Shown here piece by piece: positions 47,294-64,000 of a DNA stretch of 64,000 nt. Below the pieces are notes generated by a model. That model saw only the letters and a list, made by a program, of their open reading frames with translations, ran no database searches and was not told where the DNA came from. Location of the stretch: the NCBI RefSeq assembly GCF_036884655.1, contig NC_088357.1, forward strand, positions 4,889,001-4,953,000, written 5' to 3'. The stretch comes from Musa acuminata AAA Group. Taxonomy: Eukaryota; Streptophyta; Magnoliopsida; Zingiberales; Musaceae. The first letter of the stretch is position 1, and each line of letters opens with the position of its first letter. A program made the translations under genes and the position numbers.

Positions 47294-50200
47294 GTGTGTG
47301 TGTACATATACATATACATATATACACATATAGTCATTTGTGGTTATTTGCCCTCTTAGTTATCTGGCAACTTTTGTTGTAAATGATAGGATCATTTGCT
47401 GAGGAGGATGTTGGAACACATGGAATTAATATGCCATCAGCAGTGGGTGCTGCAAATGCTAGCAGGGGTCTCGAAGTTGCAGTTGGAAATCTTCAAGACT
47501 ATTGTAATGGTAGGCTTTGGAAGTACATGGTTTTCTGATAAGTATTTCATGTTCCTTCCATTCTTTTAGATATTCACATAGATATCTTTTTCTTGTTTAG
47601 AGTTGGAGAACAGATTGTTATCAAGATTTGATGCAGCATCACAGAGGCGAGAATTGTCTACGATGGCAGAATGCGCCAAGATATTATCTCAGGTATGTAG
47701 CTTTTGCTGATATGGTATGGCTGGTAACATTGTGTTTTGACTTTTGTGGATGGCAGGTTTAGGTAGTTCCTTATGGGTTTGGGTTGCAAATGGGTTCACA
47801 TGATTAAACCCAATTATTGATTTGGTGGAGTTTGGATTTAGGATTTTGACAACAGGAATTTGAATTAACCCAATTAATAATCAGTTTGATGCATTAATCT
47901 CTCGGCTTTTGCATACCGTTTTAATTGTATCATGCCTGAATCTTCTGAATGAGTCAAATTGTGTAGTTACTGGGCTTATCAGATTGTTCATGTCAAATTT
48001 CAGGTTTTGTGAGCAGGTCAAATCTCAAAAAATTAGTTTTCTCAACCTTAATTTGATCTGATGAACCTCTTCATTAAAAAGGTTACATAGATTGGCTGAG
48101 ATCACACATATCTTTAGGTCGGTTGAGGTAGCTTTTGGCTTAATTATTATATGGGTTGGGTTTGTGTTAAAAGTCCTATTCTAGTATATGCATTTCATCG
48201 GAACACAAACTATACATAACTCATTGACTCCACTAGCACAAACCATCAAGCCCATGTTTTATGTTTGGACTAATGGAATTAATTCAGTTTGAAAAATCTA
48301 GAAAATATATATTTCTGGTTTGTTTTAATTTTTAATTTTTTTTGAAATCAGGTTGAATTGTATAATGCATCTATAGATAACCATCTATGTTACTGTTATT
48401 GTATTTTATTTATTCTAAAATTTTATTTCTAATTATAAGTCATATGCTTTCTTTTCTTCATCTTCTACATACTCTCAAGCAGGGTCTGCAGTACCGAACT
48501 ATACCGTCCAGTACGGGCGGTATGTACCGGTCCGACAGGTTGCCGGTACACGGACCGTCGGTTACCGGTTCGAGTGCACTGTAGCACTGTAACAGTGCTA
48601 CAGTACTCGGCACACCTGAGTGTACCGCTCAGTACATCTGGGTATACTGCTCGGTATACCGTACCGTACCGATACCGAGCACATGTCAAAATATCGGTAC
48701 GGTACGGTATTGCGAATCTTGCTCTCAAGTCTCAAGTGTCATCTTTTTATGTTTTTACAATTCTCATTTTTCTTGATAATTCTTTCTGTGTCTTCTTTGG
48801 AAGTTTTACTTTCATCGAGCATGCTCCTGTTACTCTCATCTATATATGGTTTTATATCATGCTTATTTACTGATTTACCAGAGACTTCATTGAAGCTAAA
48901 ACTGTAAATTAGAGATTATTATTTTGCAAAACTCAAGTATATCTATGTTTGCTGAAGTTACAGCGTTTCTCTAATGAAAGACTTTTATAACTTCATGTGC
49001 AGTTTAACAGGGGGACTAGTGCCATGCAACATTATGTAGCTTCACGACCTATGTTTATCGATGTAGAGGTTATGAACACAGATATCAATTTAGTTCTTGG
49101 TGACCAGGGTTTACAAGCTGGTCCTAGTAACATTGCACGTGGCCTTTCTACATTATACAAAGAAATAACAGGTTGTAATTGACCCACTCCAACTAAATTT
49201 TAAACAATTGGCTGACATTTTTTTCATAGTTTGTATTTGTTGACTTTGATTACAGACACTGTGAGAAAAGAGGCAGCAACGATAATGGCTGTTTTTCCAT
49301 CACCTAACGATGTCATGTCAATTCTTGTGCAGGTATATAATTGGAAGTCTGTAAATCCTCATTAATGCTGAAGCAAGTTGCAATTTTGGACGTGTAAGAC
49401 AACTAATTTATGTTCATTTGTCTGTGTCTCAGCGGGTTCTAGAGCAGCGAGTAAGTACAATTCTGGACAGGTTATTAGAAAAGCCATCCCTTGTGAATTT
49501 ACCTCCTGTCAATCAGGGTGGCCTTCTTCTGGTAAGATGTGCTGATAGATTGTGCATTTCAATTAGATATTAGAAGCACTAAGAATCTCATATTAATTTC
49601 TGGTGTTTGAATTGGATCTGCAGTATTTAAGAATATTTGCTGTGGCATATGAGAAAACAGAAGATCTTGCTAAAGAATTACAATCTGTTGGCTGCGGTGA
49701 CTTGGATGCTGAAGGTATATACAATAGAATAAGTATCATAAATTCATCTGATTCACTTTTCTTCTACTATCTGAATGAGTCGTTGCTAGTCTTCTGGGTT
49801 AATGCTTTTAGTTACTACTTGCTAGTAAATACTATTTTAAGCCTTAAGTTCTATTACAACATGCATAATTCACAAAAAATTATTTCAACAATATAAACAC
49901 TAGTAGAGAAGCTACAAACACATATCAACCTTCAGGGGAAAGATAGACATCGACTGCGAGTTGAGGGTTGGTTAGGTTGGGATTAGATAGGAGAATGAGG
50001 CTTATGCTTGGGCTATAAATGCGTATTTATAGGGACTGGTCAAGATCAGCTGTCCGTTTTTATGCGATGGGTTTATGATACAGAGACATTATTTTGTTTG
50101 GTTTGGGTTGAATTAGGTTTTAGCTAGATAAACCGAGATTGGATCAATTTTTCGGTTTTTTTCATTCTTTAAATCTTAGTAACTCAGTGAATCTGTTTTT

Positions 50201-53200
50201 GGTCAGTCTAAATGCTTAGCCACAATCAGAATGATGCTGTTGGCTTAAAATCTTTTATTTTGAGCTCAAGCTCATATAATAGATGTTCTCAAGATTCAGT
50301 ATTCCTTAATAAGTAGTTCATATTATTTTACAATTTGTTGGAGATCACACTACTCGAGTATTTTATCCTATCTTATCAGGTCTCACGGAGTCGCTGTTTC
50401 TTCCACACAAAGACGAGTATCCAGAATATGAGCAAGCATCCCTACAACAGCTGTATCAGTCGAAGGTTTAATTTCATATGTGCTAATAGAAAATTATTAT
50501 TCTGTTTCAATATTTTTCGTTTTACGATTGTAGTACATAAATACTGGCTGCTTTGACCTTGTGCTGCAGATGGACGAGTTGCGTGCAGAAGCTCAGCAAC
50601 AATCTGAATCAACTGGGACAATCTCACGTACAAAAGCAGCGATAAGTCCATCTGCAAGCCAACAGATATCAGTTACTATAGTAACTGAGTTTGTGCGGTG
50701 GAATGAGGAAGCAATATCTAGATGTACTTTATTCTCTTCACAGGTTAGCACTAGTTTGTCCCTTAAAAACTCACTCCAACATTTTGGTTTTAAGTATATA
50801 GTTGGTGATAGCTGATAGAGATTTGACTTAATGGATATTGGTATTTACTATTTTTTCCAAATTTTGTATTTTAGTTGTCTTTTAACATATTTTTAAGTGT
50901 ATTAGCAAACAATATTTGTTGGTCAGCCATGATGATCTAGAATCTGTTCTAGCATTTCGTAATTTATGTCCATCTTTTGTGCATGTCCTATAGCATTTTG
51001 TGCAACACGTATAACAAAGCGAAGACTGTGTTTGAAGGTAAACAAGACATGCCAATGATTCTGTGGCATCCCATCATCCTTAATGGTTACTTATCTTTTG
51101 TTATGGGATTCTTATCCAAATTTTGAAAAATATCATGAGAGAAAGAATAAGAATTGAAGGTTTTATGATTATGGTTTCCCAAGAGGTAGTACCCGACTAC
51201 CTGTTACATGGTTATGATAAATTTTGTCCAGGGGTTGTTTTCAGTTAAAGAGGACTAACATCATAATTACCAATGAATAGTGGAAGAGGGCTTTCATTTT
51301 GAGTCTTCTCACTTATCTTGAAAATTTTAGGATGTTTCCATAGCACATGCTTGGTAGATAAATGTTTCATTAGACGGGTAGTGATCGCCCTGAGTTCTTA
51401 TTTGGAACAAGATTACTATTGGTATATAACCTTGGTAAAAGTCAAGGGATGCTGATGACTCACTTGTTAAAGGATGTGAGGTGCAAAAGGTTAAAGTTGC
51501 AGATTTTTTTTCTTCTAACATGCTTAATAACAAGAAGCATGTGTTTAACATGCATTTCTTTGATTTGTTCATTTAGCTAATTGTTGGATAACACTGTTTT
51601 GCAGCCCACTATCCTTGCAGGTAATGTGAGATCGGTGTTTGCCTGCTTATTGGGACAAGTAAGTTTGGGACAAATAATCATATTTACTATGCTGACTTAT
51701 CTCCTTTTAATTTGTTTTATTATAATGCTGAATTCTTTATAGGTTAGCCAGTATTTAACTGAAGGACTTGAGCGGGCCAGAGAGAGTTTAAATGAGGCTG
51801 CAGCTTTAAGGGATAGATTTGTTATTGGAGCAAGTGTCAGCAGAAGAGTGGCTGCAGCAGCTGCTTCTGCCGTATGGTTATTCTACATTTATCTTTCTTC
51901 CTCATGCTGACCTTTTTGTATATTGACATCGATACAATTTGCATGCAATCGTAAGGCTAGCATATTGTGAACAATTACAGGCTGAGGCTGCTGCTGCTGC
52001 TGGTGAGAGTAGTTTCAGATCATTCATGATTGCTGTGCAACGGTGTGCTAGTAGTGTGGCAATACTCCAGCAAGTAAACCATCCAGAAACATCTTTACTG
52101 TTTATTATACTATGTACAACTGACATTACCACTAACAATTGCTGTCTTTTTTAGTATTTTTCAAATACTATTTCTCGGCTCTTACCACCTGATGCTCATG
52201 CGGCGTCTCTTGAAGAGATGGGCACAGCTGTCTCTAGTGTAGAGGGTGCTGCTCAGAAGGGTCTTCAACAGTGTATTGAAACTGTCATGGCTGAGGTCAG
52301 TATTTGTAGTCTTATTTCTTTCTTTTCCCTGTATCGTAGTTGAAACATCCACCTTTCTCTTTATTTCTTTGGAACACTGCTTTGATCATGAGAGTATTAG
52401 GTTGTTAAGGTATTAAATAAAACACGGGTAGAACCGATTTTGGTAGAATGGATGTCAAATATATTACAAAAACTAAAGCCAGATCGTGCCATTTGTGGCC
52501 AGATTTAGATGGAAGTCGTCTATTTCACTTATTTCTTATAACATAAATCCATGATTCTAAAGATGCTTAATTTTTTTAGAACCTGGGGTGTATTTTGGAC
52601 TGAGGTAATCACACTCAAACTCATTAGAATATATAGTTTTGATTTGTTTATTTTAATTAGCTTGCATTCAAATTGTTAAATGTCAATCTAACTTAAGTGC
52701 AGGTTGGATTTTGGATAAACAATCGGGCTGCCAAATGTAACCTAAAATTTACATCTCTTGAGTTCAGATTAATTATTTCAAGATTGAAGTAATTAGTAAT
52801 GTAAGATAATAGGAGGTGCAAGCACAGAATTCCCAGTTACTAAAGGATTTTGTCAGGTATTAAGTTTATATCATTACATTTTTTTTCAATGGACAAATTT
52901 ACTAGGAAGATTCACGTTAGAGCTCATAGTTTATGTTGTTTATTGGTGACATATTCTGATTAGTCATAGTAAGGACAACCTGGTTTGGGTGCTGGTTCCT
53001 GGTTGGACTGCCAAATACCAATCGGCATATATACCGGTCCAACCAGTTTTTAAAATCATGGTGTGTCTAACACCATCCTTGATCAACAAAAGATTTGGAT
53101 GCTTAGACTTTTGCAACTTAATACTGTCAACCTACTCTTCATACTCTACTAATATCAAGATGTGCAAAATATAGGATGGTGTAAACTCAAAGCAATTTGT

Positions 53201-56147
53201 TGCCACATCAGAGTACCTTGGCAGTACTTATGCCACATCAGAGTTATATGTTTCCCTTATTGGCGATCCTTTTTCTTGCTAATTTTTCCTAATTTTACAT
53301 GTAAAGTTTGTTAATTCTCAAATTCCAGGTGGATGCTACTATCTGGGTTTTATCAGTTCTGTATATACCTTTTGCAGGTTGAGCGATTGCTGTCCGCAGA
53401 ACAAAAGACTACAGACTACCGTACTCCTGATGATGGAAATGCTCCAGACCATCGACCAACAAATGCGTGCATAAGGTGCATTTGAGTTTATTTTGCTCGA
53501 CATTTGGGTAGTAACTCATGTATCACTAATGTGTTCAATGGGGACATCTTCAGAGTCGTAGCCTACTTGTCTCGTGTGCTTGAGTCTGCATTCAGTGCTC
53601 TAGAAGGTCTCAACAAGCAGTCATTTTTGACAGACCTGGTAAGCTTACATATGTAAAAATCTTTGGTTATGAATCTTTAATTGTTGTTACATGTTATCGA
53701 CTGACTAATTGGTAAATTACACAATTGTAGTTGTCAAAGAATGATAAGTACTCTGTCCTCATTAATTATGCTGGATATCCAATCTCATGTCTGTGTGTCT
53801 CACATCTGTTAAGTTGAGTTTATCCTTTTTTTTCTGCCTTAGAAAAAATAATTTGCACTTCTGATATAGTTGAATATCCAGATGGTAGAAATCTCTCCTT
53901 AACTATTTAAACCTGGTGCATATATTCATTGTGCTACTGGAGCATTTTGAGGACCAGCATGTAACATATTAGAAATGGGATAATTAGCTAACCAGTAGTC
54001 ATCTACTGATAGCCGTGCCTACATAACCATATTATAGGAGTGAATTCTACCAGACGTACTATTAAACAGACATGGAAATGCAATACATTGAATGTTGATC
54101 ATGTATTTGTTCTCGAGATCAACAAATAAGTTTTTCTGATTGTAGCCTGCTCAATTTTGCTATTCATCATACATCAGCATATGCCTATGTTATATTCTTG
54201 ATTATCAGAAATTTTACTATTGTTAATGCATGAGAAACTGGCCCCACATTTAGTGGATATTGACTTATTGAATGGAATTCTGTAACTTCAGGGGAATCGC
54301 TTGCACAAGGGGCTGATTAACCATTGGCAGAAGTTTACTTTTAGTGCAAGGTAACCATTTAAGTTACTTTTGATTACGTCAGTATTACCAGAAAATATTC
54401 TTCAAAAATGTCCTTTATTCTTATTATATTGGAACTTAGTGTGATTTGCAAATGCTTATAGTAAAGCCTACCGAAAAGTGTGACCATCCTCATTAAAAGT
54501 TTATAATCTCACCAGAGCAAATGCAAGTCGATGTAATAACAGGATCATAAAATTCACCATTTGGACTTTTTTTAAACAAAATTGATACTTGTTGATTGTG
54601 CATTGAGAGGATTTCTTTTTGCAATGATGATGTCATCATGTATCATTTACTTATCATGACATCGGATCCTGTGTGTCATTTTTGTGAAGAAACTGTCCTT
54701 TTTATGGTTATTCTAATGACTGTATTTTTGACCAATGTATAAGATTTACTTCTTTCCAGTTACTTTGTAATGGATAACATATATTTGTTTAAGGCATGCC
54801 GCTGTTATATTACTATATATTTATTTGTGCAAAGCACAAACTAGGCTATAATTCTGATGTTAATATTGAAATGGTTTAAAAATCAATGGTAATTTATTTG
54901 ATATAGAACAGATATCAACAAAAGAATCTGAACCTGAGTAGAAAAATAGGTCCTTTGCATTTTTTTTAATAAAGAACCTAGGTTTTGTCCAAGCCTGTCT
55001 CTGCCTACGAGTATAGAAAATGAGCACTTAAACAAGGTTATCTTGATGAACTGATGTTACAATGAAAATTCAAGTTAAGAGAAGCCTCAAATCAAAATAG
55101 CAGCGTAATGTTCATTTCTTTGCCATCATAGTTAAGATTATTGATTGCATGAAAACATGTTTTTCAGGTCGACAAAGGGGGCCATTAACAGACCTCCTTG
55201 AAACTATATGTATATTGTCTTGGTAATAACACTGCTTGATTTTACCCCACAAAAATGTTTGCAAGTAGAAGTAGCCAACACTAAATCTGTTGAAGCACTT
55301 CATCTTTCTGTAGTTTGTATAAGTGCATTAGTCATTCAACTTTTTCGAATAAACTAGAATTTCTTCATAGGTTGGAATTCAGTTGTATTCTTGTTTCTCA
55401 TCCTACCATTTTGTTTAAAATACTATGTTAACCTGATTGATTACCTTACAATGTGACACCATCAATTATTTCTCTTTTGAATGAGTGTTTCTTAATGTAA
55501 CTGTGCCTCTGATTCAGCTATATAAGTTGGGTTTTCATGATTTTTAATAAGTTTTTTTTTTACTAAAGTTTTCTAGTTTTCTTAAGAGGAAGAAAAAAGA
55601 AGCCAACAGAATATGATATAAATCAAAATTCTGCATTTGATGCTTTTGTGAATCACCTGTGGTTCTCATATTGAACACTCACTCACAGTGGTGGGCTGCG
55701 GCTGAAACGTGACATCACAGAGTATGGGGAGTTCGTTCGCAGCTTCAGTGCTCCTTCCATTGATGAAAATTTTGAATTGTTGGGCATGTATGTAATTTCA
55801 TCCACATCATTTATTATTTGCTGGAAGTGTAGATCATACAATCTAACATACGATCGTTTACAGAGTGGCAAATGTCTTCATTGTGGCACCCGAAAGCCTT
55901 GCTTCCCTGTTTGAGGGTACACCAAGCATCAGGAAAGATGCATTGAGGTATCCACCACCAGCTTTTTTGTCATTACAAACCTTTTCTAAGCAACCTAAAA
56001 ATTTTGTTCACCGTCAAAATAAGATGGGTTTGACTTTTTTTAATGATCTTTCTCTTTTTGACTTTTTTCAGGTTCATTCAACTTAGAGATGACTTCAAGA
56101 CTGCTAAAATCTCATCCATGCTCAACAGCTTGAAGACGGACTCATAG
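42858..56147 (+). CDS. SEC10: Exocyst complex subunit SEC10
   Basis: Subunit of the octameric exocyst, which tethers secretory vesicles to the plasma membrane. I joined 24 coding exons, all in phase, to about 816 residues: 42858-42920, 43014-43241, 43324-43398, 44653-44754, 44937-44987, 45080-45185, 47390-47509, 47601-47692, 49003-49171, 49256-49332, 49433-49531, 49624-49714, 50380-50465, 50570-50743, 51605-51658, 51743-51871, 51981-52073, 52155-52295, 53378-53475, 53554-53638, 54292-54350, 55689-55787, 55864-55947 and 56072-56147. Diagnostic stretches are [88 protein letters not shown] and [17 protein letters not shown]. An alanine-rich helix ([20 protein letters not shown]) lies mid-protein. 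The N-terminus lacks the short Arg-rich extension I recall in Arabidopsis SEC10. The last residues ([10 protein letters not shown]) also differ from that ortholog. The gene looks functional. Confidence 0.96.
47236..47291. repeat. TA microsatellite in SEC10 intron 6
   Basis: About 28 uninterrupted TA units, followed by TCTGTGTGTG and TACATATACATA runs. It lies about 100 bp before the exon at 47390. Confidence 0.9.
48480..48721. mobile_element. hAT-like MITE, 242 bp, in SEC10 intron 8
   Basis: A GC-rich, TACCG-rich island in AT-rich intron DNA. The left end reads CAGGGTCTGCAGTACCG; the right end, complemented, reads CAAGATTCGCAATACCG, so 12 of 17 bases match as terminal inverted repeats. The 8-bp CTCTCAAG flanks both sides exactly (48472-48479 and 48722-48729). 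An 8-bp target duplication plus CAGGG-type ends is the signature of the hAT superfamily. The centre carries a perfect palindrome with 13-base arms (ACTGTAGCACTGT around one A, about 48578-48604). It has no coding capacity, so any movement would need a transposase from elsewhere. Confidence 0.78.
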
Positions 56148-56372
56148 TTTCAATAGAACAAAAGCAGTAGCACAAAGAGTCACTCAGTTTGTAGAATCGG
56201 AGCAAATGGAAGCTGCCACATTTGGAAGTTCTGGCTGTCGGGAGTGTCCACTACTATCAGGTGGTCGTGGATTCTCACTAGTGTTCATGAATTAGAAAAC
56301 TATTTCCTTCCAGTATTTTGTTGTAATTAATTTTGCCCACTTCGTGTTAGTTTTGCATTACAACGAATAGAC

Positions 56373-56580
56373 GTCATTTCTTTTAACTGATGTTTGCACT
56401 ATTGTTTGAGTGGATAACGTGCAATAGATGTCATTTCTTTTAACTGATGTCACAAAACAACAGGACATGAAAGGGCATATGCAAAAAGAAGATAGTGGAG
56501 ATTGATGTTTTGACTGGTGTTTTCTTGTAACTGATGTCACAAAACAACAGGACATCAGTTATAACTGATGTTTTGTTGTT
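56373..56580. repeat. Short direct repeats and palindrome after SEC10
   Basis: TCATTTCTTTTAACTGATGT occurs twice (from 56374 and from 56430). A 28-bp block beginning TAACTGATGTCACAAAAC is repeated perfectly at 56441-56468 and 56528-56555. The second copy runs into a palindrome at 56543-56580 whose arms meet at AGTTATAACT. It lies 230-430 bp after the SEC10 stop codon, in or just past the 3' UTR. Confidence 0.8.
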
Positions 56581-58372
56581 ATTCCCACTTCCAGTGACAC
56601 TGCCTGCCACTCCTTAAAGCTCTCTCTCCGTTTAGATAAATGTTAGATAACTTATATTGATGGTGACTTTGTTCAAGAAGCCATCTAATTCTCCAAATGA
56701 TTTGGAAAGCAACTTAACCTTATGTCTCAGGTTTGGTGCGTTTTTTTTTTTTTTAATCTTTCTACATTTGTTAATGTAAATTTTAATTTTTTCTATGTCA
56801 TAATTAATGATCATTAGATAAAATTTACGTTGATGGATGATTGAGATGTTAGATAAAAAAGATGGTGAGTTCATGACAAGATGCTTGCGCTAATCTTGAA
56901 GTTGTTATTGCCACAAAGATCGCTATCAAGTTTAGATGACAAAAGATAGACTTGTTAGGATGATCGAGTTGTTAGCTTAGGGAGATGCTAACCCTAACCC
57001 TTATTCGATCCCTGTGTGCTTTGATTTCTTGTTGTAGCCTCCTCGAATGTCTCTCTCGAATGTTATCATAAGTATATGATGAGATTGACCGAAATTTGTA
57101 TGCAATATAGATTAGAGAAAATAGAAAAGACAAAAAAAATATCATATAATAGGCTTAATTGGATTGGATCTTGGATTGATGATGCTCTAGAGATTAAGAT
57201 GGGCAAGGACAGATCCGATCGATGTGTGTACTTTTAAGTAATATACCAGACAGTCTTCTTTTAGGTGATGATCACGACAGAATCGTGTGCATGCTCCCAC
57301 AAGGACAAACAATTTGTCCCGAGAACTCGAAAGACACTTTGTGCGCGCGCGTTTCAATCAATTTAAGGTTAATGTTGTCCGAGACATGTGTTTATTTAGG
57401 ACAAAAGGAGGAGCTCAGTATAATGTTTCACAAACATTTCTCTTCTTTTGTTTTTTCTTGTTCTTTATATCATTTAAATTATATAATGGGATTTTTACAT
57501 ATCGAGTCTTCTGAAGTTTTTTGAATTGCGTATTTTTCTATATTCCTTTTAATTTTAATTCCTTCCATTAGCACTCGCCCATTTTGATCCGGTTATTTGG
57601 ATCAAATAAGAAATCATCGGGCAGTTCGGGCGTTCCCGATCATGCACGAGTTAGAAAGAATGCACTGTCAACTCCACCCACGTGCGAAGAGTCAGAAAGA
57701 GAATTCGAAGAATTGAGATCGTGACCCCTCACATGGCGGTACTTTGAGGGAATGAATAAGTAGCGTTCATAAAGTGATCGCCCAACCCTGAATTGACTCA
57801 GTGGTGATTCAATTATTCGACAACGATTCCAAATGTCCGACGATTATACATAAGATTAATTTTCTTCTTACTCCATGGGATTTTGTTATAAATCTCTTAA
57901 ATTTTTATAATTTACTTACATCTAAAATATTTTTTATATTTTTAAAAATATAATATATAAGTTTCTTTCGTCAAGATTGAGTTAATATTCGTTAGAGTTT
58001 ACTCATAATAAATTATTAATATAATAATATATATTTTATGATTAAGATCTATTTTAATTCTTGTGATTTTAATCATGAACTTCTTAAATCATAATAATTT
58101 ACTTTTATTTAAAATAACTTAAACATAGTATATAAACTCTTTATGTCAAGTTTGAGTTAACAGACATGAGAATCTGTTTACGTGATATATTGATTCATAA
58201 TAAAATATTAATATAATTATATGTATATTTTAAATTTTTAAAAAAAATTAAGATTTTCGTCAATAACAAGAATGCAAACGATCACCAACGGCAACACCGC
58301 TGTTATCTATAAGGGTATCGTTTTCTGCTTGTGAAGCAGAAAACGAAGTCATCTACTCTTCTATGTGATCAG
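56581..58372. other. AT-rich spacer between SEC10 and the 4CL-like remnant
   Basis: Mostly AT-rich with poly-T and poly-A runs; strongly so at 57880-58260. Several short open frames have no recognisable motif. Importantly, no upstream exons of the 4CL-like gene are present. Confidence 0.55.
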
Positions 58373-59042
58373 GTTATGTGGGGGATGAGGAAGCCAATGG
58401 GCGGGCTTTTGACTCCAGCGGCTGGCTGAAGACCGGCGATCTCTGCTACTTCGACGGCGATGGGCTCCTGTTCGTGCTGGACAGGTTGAAGGAGCTGATC
58501 AAGTACAAAGCCTACCAGGTTCGCGCAGCAACTGTCTCTTCGTGGAAGAACGAGTGTTCAACAGTGATAACGTGGGTGAGCTGCAGGTTCCACCGGCGGA
58601 GTTGGAGCACCTGCTACAGTCGCTACCAGGAGTCGCCGATGCTGCTGTGGTTACCATTCTCTCTCTCTCTCTCTCTCTGTGCAAACGGCAGTTATCCTGA
58701 TGCGGAAGCAGGTCAAATACCCGTGGCGTTCATAGTGAGGCAACCAGGCCACGACCTAACACAAGCACAAGTCATGGGTTTCGTTGCAGAGAAGGTTATC
58801 TCCCTCATCCATCTCCTTCAGAGCGCAGAACCAACCAAGATCAAAGCTGACGCGTCTCATGTGTGTTACAGGTAGCAGCATACAAGAAGAAGTTTCGCGG
58901 AGTTGTGTTCACGAACTCGATTCCCAAAACAGCGTACGGGAAGATCCTGAGGTCCCAACCGCGCAACCATGTCGAGACTGTGAAGTGGCAGACTACGTGC
59001 GACACAGTCCCATGCATCTTATGCCATCTCTATGGAATATGA
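58373..59042 (+). pseudogene. 5'-truncated 4-coumarate:CoA ligase-like (acyl-activating enzyme) fragment
   Basis: Four exon-like segments: 58373-58518, 58587-58649, 58692-58794 and 58872-59042. They encode only the C-terminal part of an adenylate-forming ligase: GYVGDEEANGRAFDSSGWLK, the motif TGDLCYFDGDG, DRLKELIKYKAYQ, VPPAELEHLLQSLPGVADAA, YPDAEAGQIPVAF and IPKTAYGKILRS, whose Lys in YGKILR is the family's catalytic lysine. The ATP-binding N-terminal two thirds (about 350-400 residues) are missing; the DNA to the left is AT-rich spacer. The second and third segments do not join in frame with a canonical intron because of a CT-repeat stretch (58651-58691). The tail after KILRS departs from the family (QPRNHV then an unrelated run to TGA). 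It is most likely a dead remnant, though the GC-rich segments are remarkably clean. Confidence 0.8.
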
Positions 59043-59338
59043 CTAGAAGTTGTTGTTATGGTTGATCGGATCTTTCTGTGAAGTCGACATCATTCATTGC
59101 TACCTCCAAATATAAACAAAGACCATTGCAATCACGCACTAAAAATCATGATGGATTCACACAAGAAAGAAAGATTTCCATAGCATCAAACTACAAATCA
59201 CAAAGGATCAAGTTTCATTACACACAAACTTGTACTAATCAATGCTTGAGGAAATAATCACTCGACCCCTCTTTATTCTCATCATCTCCTTTGACCATCA
59301 TCATCATGGCCAAAGGAGGGAGCATCTCAAGCAGGAGC

Positions 59339-63996
<4,658 letters not shown>

Positions 63997-64000
63997 TTAT

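Noticed and set aside
52983..53060. ACCGGTCCAACCAG-type patch in SEC10 intron 18, possibly another repeat
   Set aside because: Too short, with no inverted ends or target duplication visible; not enough to call an element.
57222..57524. 100-residue plus-strand open frame in the spacer after SEC10
   Set aside because: No motif, AT-rich codon use and a hydrophobic low-information tail; probably chance.

Overview
This is a window of plant nuclear DNA. The genes carry many spliceosomal introns with GT-AG borders, there are plastid transit peptides, and the families present (stromal Hsp70, plastid ketoacyl-ACP reductase, remorin, SEC10, GH1 beta-glucosidase) are typical of a flowering plant. GC-rich first exons set in AT-rich intergenic DNA suggest a monocot. 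A TACCG-rich miniature element makes me think of the banana lineage (Musa/Ensete), but that is inference from memory and not a database match.

Layout, left to right. 146-438 (+): last two exons of cytosolic glucose-6-phosphate dehydrogenase. 439-5970: gene-poor DNA with a GA microsatellite. 5971-9187 (+): two-exon ankyrin-repeat protein. 9728-15512 (-): stromal Hsp70, eight exons. 16496-21522 (-): plastid 3-oxoacyl-ACP reductase, eleven exons. 21523-23556: repeat-rich spacer. 23590-29502 (+): thymidylate kinase with a non-coding first exon. 30762-31601 (-): intronless GC-rich protein that I place tentatively in the plant DUF7950 family. 33457-35748 (+): remorin, followed by a decayed tandem copy of its last exon. 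37882-41226 (+): QCR7 of mitochondrial complex III. 42858-56147 (+): exocyst subunit SEC10, 24 coding exons, with a 242-bp hAT-like MITE in one intron. 58373-59042 (+): 3' remnant of a 4-coumarate:CoA-ligase-like gene. 59339-63920 (-): GH1 beta-glucosidase whose 5' exons lie beyond the right edge.

The genes do not form a pathway or cluster. They are unrelated housekeeping and accessory genes: cytosolic pentose phosphate pathway, plastid folding, plastid fatty-acid synthesis, dTTP synthesis, respiration, exocytosis, plasma-membrane scaffolding and glycoside hydrolysis. Exon borders were read by hand from splice signals. In each multi-exon gene described as intact, the exons join in phase into one open frame with recognisable family motifs.

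I found no convincing undescribed system. The points most worth a second look are the remorin exon duplication, the hAT-like MITE with its 8-bp target duplication, the headless 4CL-like fragment, the open presequence-like frame without an AUG upstream of thymidylate kinase, and a repeat plus palindrome block just after SEC10.
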